This document shows, in pieces, positions 37,301 to 50,029 of a stretch of 64,000 bases of DNA. The number at the start of each line of letters is the position of its first letter. The first letter of the stretch is position 1. Origin of the DNA: Protonemura montana (lineage: Eukaryota > Arthropoda > Insecta > Plecoptera > Nemouridae); contig OX387604.1 in NCBI GenBank assembly GCA_947568835.1, positions 25,201,076-25,265,075 of the forward strand, read 5' to 3'. The notes below the pieces were generated by a model that was not told the origin of the DNA, did no database searches, and saw only the letters and a program-made list of their open reading frames with translations. The translations under genes and the position numbers were made by a program.

Positions 37301-40300
37301 CATAGATAGGATTTGGGTTCGTACTCTGGGAAGTGCACGGATGCCGCTCGACTAACAAATTGTGAATATTTTTAACCACTGATCGAGTGACATTGCACAT
37401 GTTTATTTCCAGAGCAAGATTGAGCTGGAACCGAAAGACAAAAACGGAAAAACGCCCCTACTTTTGGCAAAGAGTCACCGGCACAGCGACATCGTCCAAG
37501 TATTGGTTTCCGAGCAAAAACGCCAGTCGCGCTGGATGCCCCCAATCTCCGAGATCTGGTACCATATTTTTCAATACCTTATAGAACAAAACTATCCGTT
37601 ACCCTTATTAGGTTACTGTTGAAAGGAACAGAGTACATGACTAGAGTATCACAGTACTGATTGTTTGTACCCTATGATAGCTTTTAGAAGTTTGCAGTTT
37701 TATAGGGAAGCTAATTTTTCCAAAATCCTTTAGCTCTGTACATCGATAGTTAATAGTGTGACCTCCTTTTAATTTAAGAAATTCCAAGATTTGACACTAA
37801 AAATGACTTAAAATCAGCAACTGGACCTCTAATTACGAGATGAGCCACGAAAACAATGATACATATGTTAAGAAAGCTCAAACCGTTTAATCCCCTTGGC
37901 GATAAGGGTTGATTTTAAGATCTACACACGACTAGAGAATAGTTTTATGAAAATCATATCAATCTAAAAGTAAATACACAGTCTACAAAGAAAGAGTGTG
38001 TATGGATGTTGATATTTGATGTTTATTTTGATGATTCATTTTGATGATTGTTTATTTGGTAAATCAAATTTGCCTACAAAAATTAAGATATTACAATACA
38101 ACACAATTTAAAAACTTGATATTTTGAAAAACATAGAAGAGATGAGTTTTAAAAAACTGACCCTAAATGTACAAACCTGAAGATGTGGTTCTGAAAAAAA
38201 ATACTTGCATAGTGAAAGTGTTTGAGGCCAAAAAGGGTGTTTTTTTTTTTTTTTTTTTTTTTATCGGAAGCTTTTATGTTTTTTATGCTATCAAAGTGAA
38301 GTTGTAATTCCTACCGAGAAAAGGTTTTTCGGCATCTAATGCTCTTTTAAATTTGAAATTCAAGCAATTTTTTTGCAAGGGTTGACGGTGGAATCCACTA
38401 GGGGTCGAGATCAATCTTAAAATCAAAGTTAATTTGTTGATTTTTAACTACATTTTGGTGTCCCCTAAAAAGTCTTATTTTGAGAGGTCTTAAGGCTGAT
38501 TACTTGTTATGGTGTTAACTGGTCATGTTAATCATTTGTGAAATCTTTGATTCAAATTTCCTCGAGCTAAAAAAAAAAAAATAGCTTTATGCAAATAAAA
38601 TAGCTATTATTTGTTTTGTGTACCGTGAAAAATTTAGCTGACAGGGTTGTCGTAGTAGCCTGCTCAGTCTTACCGTTTCGTGATTAAGAAAATGTTTTCC
38701 AGGGGCCTCCTATTTGGAGGAGCGGGGGACTCAAAAGGTCCCTTGCTATTATTCATGGGCTCAGTTCTTCTTTGGGGATACCCAATGTACCTCCTTAGGG
38801 TAACCAAAAGTTATAAATAATTCCTGCTTCTTACTTACTGCATGTTTTCATCACTTTAGCAGAGAGAATTAAGTGTAGTAATTAGCACAAAAAACTCAAG
38901 AAAATTATTTTTGTGCAATTTTATTAATTAATATTATTAATTATCAAGTTTATTTTTGAGTTTATACAAAAATAAACTTAACTTTTGTATGCATTTCTGT
39001 GCTTGATCACTCTATTGCGCGTCTTATTTCATTTGCACGTTAGTTTTTCTTTAGTCACCATGCCTTATATTCTAGTTTCTTCTTTACTTAAAGAATTCAC
39101 TTGTTCATCCATTTGGAAAAACTGATAATTTCAATATTATAATACATACAATGTTATTGCACATTTGACTTGAATAGATTTCGCACAAACTAACAAGCAT
39201 AAAACTGATCGAAGATGAATTTCACTACTTTGGGCCGTTTTTGACCGAAATGAGCTAAAAGAAAAGTGAAATCCATTCACGAGCAGTTCACGTGGACCAA
39301 CTAGCATTGATGAAAGTTATCGTCTAATTGCAGTGTGTGCCCATTACGTGGAATATTCTGCGCGGTTCACACTACTGCTTCATTTATTGGAACCTCCTAA
39401 TGTGGCTGAGCTGGATTATCGCCAATCGAAGGGACCCAGGCTACGTCCCACTAAACACAGACGGCTACCACCGAGCAATCAAGCAGATATCATACTATGA
39501 CAAGTGGAAGAAAAGGAACATCGTACTCTCTCGCCTTTGCCACACTTGCCGATGCCTTCGACCGCTCAGGGCTAAACATTGCCGAATATGCAACAGATGT
39601 GTGGAATACTTTGATCATCACTGCCCATTCATATACAATTGCGTAGGGTTGAGGAATCGAATGTGGTTCTTTATGTTTGTAATGAGCATAGCGATCAATT
39701 GCTCGTTCACGATCTACTTTGCATGTTACTGCATTGCGATTGAAGGATTCGAGATGCTTTACGTCTTGGGGCTTATTGAGGCATTCGTCTTCTGCGGCCT
39801 TGGATGGATTCTCACCTGTACCTCGGTAAGCATGCGAAAAGGGCGTCTGCCACGCCTGTAAAGACGTGATGATGATGCTTTACAGAAGTCTGAAATACTT
39901 TAAAACAGTAATATAAAAGTTAGCATAAATCTTCCTCTTATACCTTGGAATAGGGGATTTACAGCGATTCAACCGATTGGCCAATTTGCTAGTCAAGAGA
40001 TAGAATCAAGAAATTCATGAGAAAATACACCACGATAATTTGAATAAGGTTATATATGTAATTAAAATTATATGAAAGAAAATACGAATAACAGTTTTCT
40101 TCAGCCTTGAATTCTTATTGGATCAATTCACGATTTGTGTCTTTGAAAATGTCTGCAAAAATTCAATGCTGAGTGAAAAAAAAAACAAGAACGTATCACA
40201 TTGTGATCAAAACATATTTTGGGTTTTTCCAAATTTACCAAATTTTCAAGATATTTTCAGTTCAATTAATATGTGTATGCACACAAATAGTTATACTGAT

Positions 40301-41361
40301 AGAAAAGTTGCAAGAATATCTTGCTAGACGGCTTACAACCAACCAGCTTACCTCCAGCATATCTGTAATCAGTTTGGGGTTTCTCGGTCAAAATACTCAG
40401 TACAGGAAAGTGAGGAAAGCACAGAGAGCAAGTTCAGTACTCCAATCGAACACAAAACGAGTACACTTGTCAAGTACAGTACTCCAATCAAACACTAAGA
40501 CTTCACTTGTCAAGTGGCGGATGGTGGTGGAGGAGCCGCGTTGACCTTGAGAGTTTGTCTTCGCTATCTTCGCATTCGGATTTTGCTATAAACTACACCT
40601 TTCTCTCAAATCTGCCCTAACTCCCCCATTGAAGGTCCTACCTCCCCCATTGAAGGTCTTACCTCCCCCATTGAAGGTCCTTTCTGCCCTACCTGCCCTA
40701 TTTTTCCTATTGAAGGTCCTACCTGCCATATCTGCCCTATCTGCCCTATCTGCCCTATCTGCTTTATCTGCCCTATCTGTCCTATCTCCCCTATCTGCCC
40801 TATTGAAAGTATCGCTGTTTGGGCAACACTAAAAAAAATCGACTTTTCTCACATGGAGAAACTGAGCAAAAATATTTTATAAAAATCAAATTTACATTTA
40901 ACAAGTTGTTAATTCGGATACTTTTTTGAGTATTTATCTAAATATCTTCTTTTGAACCTTCTAAAATATCAGAAAATCTGTAAAAAGAATACCTTTTAAC
41001 CGAATTTGAACCAAGCTTAGCTTAATTTTGCTCACATTCAGGCATGGAAGGAGCAAAAAGGAATCTTTGACTTCTCAATTGTCATTAAGACTCGATCCCT
41101 TTGCGAACAGAGGTCCAAGCAGTATCCATAGCATTACTTGTTTCTAATTTGTTTCTGTTTATTTGACAGGTTCTTCACGCCTGCATGAATCTTACAACAA
41201 ACGAGATGTTCAACTATAAGCGATACTCATATTTGAGGGACAAGAGAGGTCGGTACATGAACCCCTTCTCTCGGGGGCCCATTTTGAACTTGGTAGAGTT
41301 CTTTGTGTGCTCCCCGGAGCCCGGCTATGAGCATGACTATTTGGACGAAGAAGCCATCTGA
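34356..41361 (+). CDS. Patsas: Patsas-like ankyrin-repeat palmitoyltransferase (DHHC)
   Basis: Seven exons: 34356-34483, 35147-35387, 36321-36620, 37413-37558, 38703-38799, 39334-39825 and 41170-41361. All are in phase and give 531 residues. About six ankyrin repeats fill residues 60-280 (GYTPAHWAALDGN, RPIHWACRKGH, TALHWAAYKGH, TPLHLACLSGN). Two membrane segments follow, then a DPG motif (338-340), a canonical zinc-binding DHHC domain with DHHC at 398-401 (spacing CX2C-X9-HC-X2-C-X2-C-X4-DHHC), two more membrane segments and a TTxE motif (TTNE, 477-480). All catalytic features are present. Family knowledge: these Golgi or membrane enzymes attach palmitate to cysteines, and ankyrin repeats recruit substrates as in HIP14. 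The start at 34356 is the first ATG after an in-frame stop. Orthology to fly Patsas, as against HIP14, rests on remembered sequence around the DHHC domain. Confidence 0.9.
36837..37343. repeat. Dispersed repeat, copy 2, in a Patsas intron
   Basis: Same sequence and orientation as 32015-32520. It ends about 70 bases before the acceptor of exon 37413-37558. A short GATGA run (about 36773-36790) lies just upstream. Confidence 0.75.
38240..38262. repeat. Poly(T) run
   Basis: An uninterrupted T run in a Patsas intron. It could be the A-tail of a minus-strand retroposed sequence, but nothing recognisable adjoins it. Confidence 0.7.
40436..40520. repeat. Two-copy tandem repeat, about 42 bp
   Basis: The blocks CAGTACTCCAATC ... 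CACTTGTCAAGT occur twice in succession in the last intron of the Patsas-like gene. Confidence 0.65.
40620..40810. repeat. Compound minisatellite
   Basis: About three units of CTCCCCCATTGAAGGTC are followed by a run of the 9-bp unit CTGCCCTAT with variants. The 9-bp period makes an open frame repeating Leu-Ser-Ala, which is an artefact. Confidence 0.8.
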
Positions 41362-43480
41362 CATAGGTAAACGGTCCGGTCAAAATTTTTACTGGCACCT
41401 AATTCGCATCTACGACTACGCTACTTCACTAATCAAATCGTCGCTAAAAATTTTAATCGAGGCATGTTGTTGAGTTCAGAAGTTTTCCATCAAGTTTAGT
41501 ACTGCGTTTAGTATGCATTTTCTTATGACAAGAGAGGTTCTTCATCGTGAATGTCCATTTAAAAACAAGTAGAACAAAATCCATCAAGAATGGTAACTGG
41601 CTTGTTCTAAGGTTATTCAAAGTAATTTTTTATTGCGTAGACTCAAGCCATGTTTAATTTTTTACGTTTAATCTCAATAGAATTTAATTACTCTGGATGG
41701 TTATTCAAATGATTTTCGAGCACTAAAAGAACACTAAATTTAGAACATAGCAAGAGGCATATTATAGGAAGCGATTGCAAAAAGAACTGAAATTTCGTTC
41801 AAAGCCTTGTTCAGAATTTGTCATATCAAGTTTAAAGTGCATTTGGTTTGACTGTCGCCTTGACTCTGTGCGAGGAAGTTAATTTTTTATTCGTGAACTT
41901 TTAATTAATTCATTGATTAAACTCTATGTAGTACCTAGATCCTTCTATACACGCAAGGGACGCCTAAGAATGCGTCATTAAATACCACACACACCAAGCT
42001 GACTACTCACCAAGCTCAGCGTAAAGGAAGAGTTGTCGTAAATAGTGGATTTGTCGTAAACCTTGCTCGTGGATCTGTGTTTTTGGAAATAAGGTCCAGC
42101 TCAAATTAAATCGATAATGCATTAACAATTTCCCTCAATTCAACTCCATATTATCATAGATGAAAACTTCTGAAACCAAAACAGAGCTGCCGTAAAGAAT
42201 CTTTTTTATAATTAATATTTTTACCGCGTACATTCATTCGAAAACAGTGATGTGACAGAACAAACCGATTTTTGCTAACTCTTAAAATCATCTAGAGCTA
42301 AACAAATCTAAAATCAGGTATTAAAGGTAACTTGATTAATTATTAGAGATACCTTTTGAAATATGAATTCTAAATATCTGAAAACTGTTTCAGATATATT
42401 CTAGTCACAACATTGTTTGAAAAGTGTTTTTTACTTTGCCAAGTTGATTGAGTGCTCTCTCAAATGTGTCCAGTCTCATTTGACCAACTGTTCAAAGGAT
42501 TTTGAAATACTCAGCCTTAATTAGGGTTTTGGAAGCAGTATTGGCAAAAACGTCCCATAGGAATAAATGTTTCACACATACATATACTCTGCAGAAAATC
42601 AGATTTAAGATTTTAAAACAAAACTCAGAGGATTTCGGAAATGAGAGTTTAATGATCAAAATACAAACTAACAGTTTTTTGAAAATATTACTTAAAAAAA
42701 ATTTTATGTTTGGAAATAAGAGAGGAAAATGTTTTGACTGAAGGTGAGGCATATTTTGAGGATTCATGTGCCTATGCTAAAATGCTTTCGTCAATTTGTT
42801 TTCTTAATAAGTATTATTTACTATATTATGAAGTAAATATTATCGAGGAAAAAATCACACCGTTACGGTGATTTGTTGTGATATGCATATTGCAACTAGT
42901 GATTGAATTATGCGTAATTAACAATTGTTTTTAGAAAATTGTGTGCATGGAGTTTACAGGTTTAATAAAACACGACTAGCTTATGCTTATCCAATGCAAA
43001 AGTAGTTTTCAGTGAAATATCTGGAAAACGAAACATAAACATGTATTTTATCGCACTCGTGTAATAATGATAATGAAAATTGGATATGATGGAATCGAAA
43101 AATAAAGAATCGCTTGAGACAGGAGTTGATTTTTTAACTGATCGTTCCTTAAAGTCTGGTATCATAACAAACAATATATTATTAGACTGTATTTAATGCT
43201 TCATCGAATATCCAACCACTGGTTTTTATTTAAAACCTACTTGCTTAACTTTTAACTAAGAATGACAGAAACATTTACAAAATTAAATTAAATCAATATA
43301 TTAATAACAAAGGACTTTGCATATTTTTTACTGGAATAGTCGAATAATATGGTGAAGTTTATACTTAGCAAGTATTGTACGAGTAAACGACTCAAAAACT
43401 GCCTAAAAGTAAATTCATACTAAGTCTTTGCCATCAAAACTAATAAAATCAAACAAAATTATTTCATAGTATAAAAGTGC
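41362..43480. other. Spacer between the Patsas-like and JHAMT-like genes
   Basis: AT-rich DNA, including the Patsas 3' UTR. I find no coding stretch. A possible short SINE-tail remnant (TGCGTCATTAAATACCAC) lies at about 41970. Confidence 0.5.
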
Positions 43481-43496
43481 TTTATTTTTTTTATTT
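43481..43496 (-). terminator. Polyadenylation signals of the JHAMT-like gene
   Basis: Two TTTATT copies on the plus strand (43481 and 43491) read AATAAA on the minus strand, about 220 bases beyond the stop. Confidence 0.5.
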
Positions 43497-43710
43497 CGTA
43501 ACGGTATGTTAAAATACCATTCCAATTACAGAATAACACATAAGTTCAGGTCAATATTTCAAATTTATATGAAAATTCTCACTTCACGCACATGCTTTTC
43601 TCTAGGCGTGTTGCAATTTGGAATGCATATAATTTCAAGATCACAGCCGATGATGACATTTTTATCTCAGTTTTGTCTCAAATCACATTTGCAGCCCACT
43701 ACAAAAGTAG

Positions 43711-46456
43711 TTAAAACTTCTTGAAATGGGCTACTATTATTTCGTACCGTACTTTTACAGATTGATCATCGTTAATCACATTATTATTTTGATCCATTAT
43801 CTGGTTGCTTATATCAACTAAATTCAGATTAAGGGTCTCTGTGACACAATCGTTCATAAATGCATCTTTTAGATCATTAGGAATCTGATCCAAAAACGGA
43901 TTGACCGCCTTCAGGGCTTCTGAAAATAAAGCAAAAAGATCATTAGGAAAAATGATTAGAAAATTTAGGAAATTACAGAAGAGTGCTCAATTCTCTTTCA
44001 GAAAACTAGACACAATAGATTGTTACAAAACCATTTTCCCAGAGTTCTGTAAGTGTGACGTAGGGATGGGGCATAATGTTTTATACGCCAAAAAGCAGTT
44101 CACACACTAACTACATATTTGGTAAATAATTCAAGCTAGTGTACAGTTTGGAACTAATATCAAGAACAAGAAGCATCGCTCCTTCACTCGAACGTTTCTT
44201 TAAATACGAATTGAAGGGAAATACAAATGAGTCCCCTATCCAATGAAAGTCACTCTCTTGCGATGGAATTGTTACGTTCCTCTACTGCCTTTTCCTTTAC
44301 TACCTTTTATTGCCTTTTTCTTTACTGCCTTCTCCTTTGCTGTCTTTTCCTTTACAGACTCCGAGGGGATAAGTCCTGAGACTGGGAAAGTTTCCAAACG
44401 AACTGAGCTGTTAAGTTCAAAATAGGCATCACAACCCCAAGGTTTTCTCATACATTTAGGTTTTATTACCAACTGCCAGTATTTACTACCAGTATCTACT
44501 TCTAGCATTGCCATATAGGCAAGAAGTATAATTCTTTTATGAAGATTATATATTTAGTGCTAATCATCCTCGCAACTCAGAAATTGTTCTACTTCATTAG
44601 TGGCTAAATACGTTTTTAAATGCATTTCAAGTGGAATAGAAGAGATCCAGCGGGATTTCCAAGTGTGATATCAGCAATTAAACCAAAATGTATTAGAAAA
44701 CTATTGTTTCCGATGTGATTTTGACAATGACTGCTCGGCTCGTTCATAAAAAATCGGAGTCACGTAACACATCCCCTCGTAGGTAGTACAGGAATAGACA
44801 GTAAAGGAATAGGCAAGACAGGAAAGAATTTAGATGAGTAGGCAGTGCAAGAAAATTAAGGGTAAAAAGGGTAGCAGGTAAAGTAGGCAGTTCAGGAATA
44901 GGCAGTATAGGAACGAGGCGATGAAATGAGACCATGCGAGCGTAGAAATGGCCAGGCAGGTATCGTACTTCTCAGGTGCCCCGTAGTGCCGAATGGAAAA
45001 CTTCGTTTCTCAGTGCGGCAACTGATCACTTGGAAGCCGCAGTTGTGCACAAGGTCATCGAACTCCTTACGAGGGTCACTGGAATGCTGGTAAGGAGACA
45101 CGAATTGCGATACATCCTGCGAAAATAAAAACACATCACATCAATTAGTCAAGCTAAATAGATTTTCCAGAGCCTTTACATTTTTGTTTCTAGAATTCTA
45201 TTCTGTTCAGAACTGTCGATAGGAATTTGGTGTCATGTATCTTTCGAAACTAAATTTAGTCAAATTTTCAAATATTCCATGTTTTTTTAGGTACACAAAA
45301 GTCAAAGCCGACCTCTCTGCCATAAGTAACTCTATTACGTAAGTAATGACATAAAGTCAAAGCCCTCTGGATTCATTTCTGCCTTTTCGGCCTTTTGGCC
45401 TCGTTTATGTTGATTTTTTCAATGCTCTTAAATTATCTTTAGAGGACTGTGAAAAGCAGAAATTTAAAAAATAACACACTTGTATGATGGTTTTTAGACT
45501 CATGTCTACTTATTTATCCTTAGCACAAGTTTTTTGAAAAACTATTTGAACTGGGTTTTGAATGCTAAGTAAAGGGCCTTTACTTAGCATTCAAAACCCA
45601 GTTCAAATAGTTTTTCTAAAAACACACTTGTATTTCTGTCGTATTGAAATTTTAAACAATTTCACAGTCTGGTTTAATTATTTCCTGGGAAATTGCAATA
45701 AAGGTTACATTTTTCTAGAGTAGTTGAGTGTTATCATTATTACTCCGCGGTTTCAGTTTTTTACATGTTAATATATAGACAAAAATGAGCAATTTGTTTA
45801 ATTGTAGGTTTTTTTTTAGATTATGATCAGATTACCTTCATATATTCTTGCCACTGGCTTTTCTTAGCCAATCGTTCGTAGAGAGAGAACACCGGACAAT
45901 TTGCCAGCAGCATAACTAGCGCTTCACCCCCAGGTTTCAAGAGGCTATACATATTTTCCATTGCCAGTCTGTAAAAAGATAACCAATTTAGACAAATCTA
46001 AAAAACTTAAAAACTTATAAGTAAAAAATATATCAATGTTTTAACTTACTTTTGTTCAGAAACCCAGTGAAGACAGTAGAAGGAAAACAATTTGTCAAAC
46101 ATGCCATGAAAGATGTGGAGATCTTTGTCATCGTTTCCAATAACATTACTGAGTTTAGAAGTATCTAGCCTCTGAGTAGCAATATCCAATTGGGTAAACG
46201 ACAATTTTGGATCACGAAAAGTTCGAGTAGCATGGTTGACCATTTCGATTGACAAGTCACATCCCACAAGTTTTCGGATATTTTTTGGCAGCTTCGGAAG
46301 TAAAATGTTGGAAGTGACATCTCCTGCGCCGCATCCTATGTCAAGAATCAGGTCTCCTGCATTCCAATTGATTGTATCGATACAATCAGTCAGCACGTCA
46401 CATGCGTCTCTTTTCTGCATGCCGTTTGCCTTAGTGTAACTATCCGCATTGTTCAT
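43711..46456 (-). CDS. Juvenile hormone acid / farnesoic acid methyltransferase (JHAMT-like)
   Basis: Four minus-strand exons: 46456-46050, 45968-45836, 45116-44969 and 43919-43711 (TAA). Phases are 2, 0 and 1, and all splice sites are GT-AG. The product is 298 residues, the normal family size. The N-terminus (MNNADSYTKANGMQKRDA) is typical, and residues about 36-50 hold the SAM-binding motif LILDIGCGAGDVTSN. HWVSEQK, then NMYSLLKPGGEALVMLL, the DVSQFVSPYQHSSDP block and a C-terminal LKAVNPFLDQIP also fit. Family knowledge: the enzyme moves a methyl group from S-adenosylmethionine to farnesoic acid or JH acid in the cytosol, the last or near-last step to methyl farnesoate or juvenile hormone. 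The start lies four bases after a good acceptor (TTTTTATCAG), so the 5' UTR is split. Other class I methyltransferases are less likely, because the match extends beyond the SAM motif. Confidence 0.88.
45480..45616. mobile_element. Foldback element with a perfect 40-bp palindrome
   Basis: The arms 45536-45575 and 45577-45616 are exact reverse complements around a single G. The left flank (GACTCATGTCTACTT and TTAGCACAAG) is shared with copies at about 28.3 and 54.5 kb. It lies in intron 2 of the JHAMT-like gene. Confidence 0.8.
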
Positions 46457-46840
46457 CGTCCTGATAAAAAGAAGATTTTACGTTTGAAATCATGAAAAAA
46501 ATCACAAGTCAATTCAATTTACACAAATGCGATATAAAGAAATTACACAAATATTGATTTCCCTCCATTAGGTAACAATTATTGGTGCTTAAAACGTATT
46601 AAGAATTGCCAAGAAAAATTGTGACATGGTGCTCATCGCCACAAAATCGTATCTAGATGAAAGCTGATTGTTCACATTTAGCACTGATTGAGCGAATTTG
46701 CGAAACTGCACATCTTTACGGTTGATTTTGTCACCCTAGGTGCCGCGAAAATATCTGCCTGTTTATTATAGAGTTTGCTGGATTAAGACAGCCACTTCAT
46801 TAGAAGCTTACCTGGAAAACTTGAGTATAATCGCAGTCAC

Positions 46841-46951
46841 CTGTGCACTGACCTCACTGCACCAAGGAACCAAATCCTTGGCTCCTCTTCCCTTGCTTTC
46901 ACTCGGTTTCGAAATGTACTCAGCTCTCGGCTCGTACTTGGTATTTATATG
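46841..46951 (-). promoter_or_regulatory. JHAMT promoter: TATA box and leader exon
   Basis: On the minus strand CATATAAATACC (about 46941-46951) is a good TATA box. About 30 bases on, near 46915, transcription could start. The exon would end at 46841 with the donor CACAG|GTGACT, pairing with the acceptor just before the ATG at 46456. Spacing and splice sites agree, and no transcript evidence is available here. Confidence 0.45.
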
Positions 46952-48111
46952 GCTGTCCTAAAGACGAGTTCTTCGACTATAAGTTTCATCTCAGCTTATT
47001 ATTTTTAATGTCCAATGATGGCTGCTGCTTTGGAGTGATTTTCTTAGCTACCCCCACTTTCTGCCTCATTTGCTTTCAAAAGTAACTTCACCAAGACATT
47101 TGTTTTAAATTTGGTGAGATTTTTTCCATGATGATAACCTCTTGTGTGCTTGGAGTCGTATCCTCATTTACGTTTGGGACAATACATTTGAAATACAGCG
47201 TGACACAAGAAGTGCGTCAACAAAATCACGTTCAGCTGTCCTTGCTTACAAATGTTGCTCCAAAAATAAATTATTTGCTTATTGTTGGTGTTTATTTTCA
47301 CGATACTAACGTTTTCAAGTCTGTAAGTTGGTGAAAAGACTGGCGTTTTTTGTCGAGAGGTTACCCCTTATGGAAAAAGCGACTCTATTTGCAAAAACGA
47401 TCCTCTCTTCTAATTTGCAAAAATTGCTAAATTGGTTGGTGAATCCTTCCAATTCAAGCATAATTTAAACAAAACACTCATTATAAAAGTCCAAAAAACC
47501 ACTGATTTATTTTGCAAAATTTTGCATTTTACTGCCAAAAATATTTCTGGATTTGTGGTGTCACCCAGCTAGTTTTACTAAGCATTTTGAAAAAAAAAAC
47601 GAAAAAGTTTGCAAATCTGGTTTAAAATAAAAGTCGGTTGTAATTCAGAAAGCAAATTTAGACTGATATGCAACGGTTGAATTTATTGTTGGTATCAATT
47701 ATTTACCGACTTTCTTGAAATAATTTAGTGCTTCTTTCCTGCATTTCTATTGGCTAAAAGATTATACTGATTTACAAATCAGTTTCTTAACTCAGGCTTT
47801 TGTTGGCTGCTTTATTTTGAATAATTTGCTGTGAAGCAAGTAGGTACGTGTTCGTTTGGAAACAAGATTTGAATATTTCCTGATAGCTAATAAAACATTC
47901 TTTCTCGACTGTTCGTAAGGCTTAGATATTTATTTAACGCTATGTGGAAATAAATACGAGTTTCTTTTCGTTTTTTCTTTCAGTAATAGCTAATAAAAAA
48001 AAGCTCTAATAACTTGATAAAATAACATGACTCGATGTTCGCAATTAAAGTAATATTTTGTACCAATTATCACCCAGATCGAATAATTAGAGATAAAAAT
48101 GATTTAAAACA

Positions 48112-48372
48112 CTAACTTAACGGGTATGGTGCATAAACACTGGAGAACTCTGTACTATTAAATAACATATTAGGCATTTCAAACGAAAGGGTTAAAATAA
48201 TATTTCTTTTGTTGTTAAAAAACGTATAAATATTGTTCAACCCAGTGACCTCCCATCTTTGATGAAGATTAGTTTTTAAAGTTCCTAGCTCAATATAGTT
48301 ATAGTTGACCCCTCCAGGATTTGTAGCGGGTGCTGGAACATATGAGACTATAAGCCACAGACAACAAGGCAC
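48112..48372 (-). CDS. Unidentified 86-codon open frame
   Basis: The residues read plausibly as protein (GGVNYNYIELGTLK, TLSFEMPNMLFNSTEF) in AT-rich DNA. I find no family, no clear splice partner and no promoter. It may be an exon, a relic, or chance. Confidence 0.15.
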   Translation of the reverse strand: MPCCLWLIVSYVPAPATNPGGVNYNYIELGTLKTNLHQRWEVTGLNNIYTFFNNKRNIILTLSFEMPNMLFNSTEFSSVYAPYPLS

Positions 48373-49978
48373 TTAGATGCCTACTTTTTATTGCTCACTT
48401 ATCAAATGATTACATTTACGTACGCACGTTTCTTCTGAGAGTTTTTAACGCTACGAAAAATAAATAAAAACATCCCAATTTGTAATCTGTATCGTCACAA
48501 TCAGTTAAAAAAACAAATACATAAAGAATTGAAGCCAAGAGACGTATTATCATAAATTATACAGTGTATATCAAAGTAATTATGCAAGAAAGCTGATGTG
48601 GGGCTGGACCATGAGCTGGACACCAAAAGAATCTAATGGGTAAAAAAAGGGGCAGTTTATTTTTAGTTGTGCTAGTCAGGTTTATACGATATGAAAGCTA
48701 TTAATAAATAAAAATAATTTTGGAGTCGTTCGTGTTCCGGTTATCAAGTTTGTTTTAGGTTTCCAAAGTCCTGACCTACATTACGCCTAAATCTGTGAGA
48801 CTAGAAAGACGTAGTGATTTCAATAATGATGCATTACATGGCTTTACACTATAGGATACTGTGAAAGAAAATAAAGAAAAAAGTAAGTTCATGAAAAAGT
48901 GCATCCATAGAAAGAGGCCATAGCGACCAGTAGGTACCCAAGAAAGTTTGGATGAGCTTTTTCGGTTATCTTTGGAAAATCATCTAATTTTCATTTGATA
49001 GTAACTGAACATTTTCCTTTCAGCAGTAAAAAAGAAATAAGTTAAGAATATGCAATTAGGCGTTTAAACGGTGAAGAAATTCTGGATTCAGGTAAGCATG
49101 GATAGCGGCGATGAATTTTATTTTTCTTAATCTCATGTCAAAAATATTACTCTGAATTTCTTGTTGTTTTTTTCCCCAATTATGCATTCAAAATCCAAAA
49201 GATCTTTATATTTCCCTTTATTTGACTCGTACTTGAGAGCATAGAAACAAAACTGAACTTTTTCTATGCTTTGATTACTTCGTACGCACAACACGCACTT
49301 CATTCAGGAGAATGTCGCTTACATGTAAAATCCAATTCTATCTGCTCTTGTTGTGTAATTTATCCTAACGAAGGAGCACAGAATTCATGCAATTAAGACG
49401 TATGCACATTTGATGGACCTACAGGGAAATTACATTCGCTTTGAATCAAGTCTTGTATATATTCTAAGATTCTGGCGGAGAAATTAGTGAGCTTCGAAAG
49501 GTGAACCCGCAGCCAGGTTCTCGAGTCTAGATATTGTGTGCCATATGTTACCCGCAAAACTAGCAAGGAAATTATTTAAAACGAATGTGATAAGATTTGT
49601 GCACAACACACCTAACCACATCATAATTTTCCAAATTACTTCAACGGGTCTTTAATTGTTAATGTCATGGGAAAATATGTATTATAATTATCCTGGATGA
49701 TTTAATTTAGTTGCAGTGAAATTATATCAAGAGCTGATTTGGTTGTAAATCTATTTAATAGCATCGGTATAAATTCTTACACGGTTATTTAAAAATACTT
49801 TTCTCTTTTCGGAAAAAGGACAAAATAACAAATGTCAGATTCTTTATCTCAAATAATGAAAGGGGAACATTTTATATATTTTTTATATTAAAAAAATAGT
49901 TGGACTTAAAATGTATCATCTCATTCTATGCAACAGAGTTAGCAATTTCGTGGTCGATTCTGGTACTTTTTTGGAGAG

Positions 49979-50029
49979 GATGGGTGGATGGGTGGATGGG
50001 TGGATGGGTGGATGGGTGGATGGATGGAT
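49979..50029. repeat. (GATGGGTG)n microsatellite
   Basis: About six near-perfect 8-bp units ending in GATGGATGGATA. Confidence 0.85.

Noticed and set aside
40629-40832. Open frame repeating Leu-Ser-Ala
   Set aside because: It is produced by the 9-bp CTGCCCTAT minisatellite; the period is a multiple of three, so any frame stays open.
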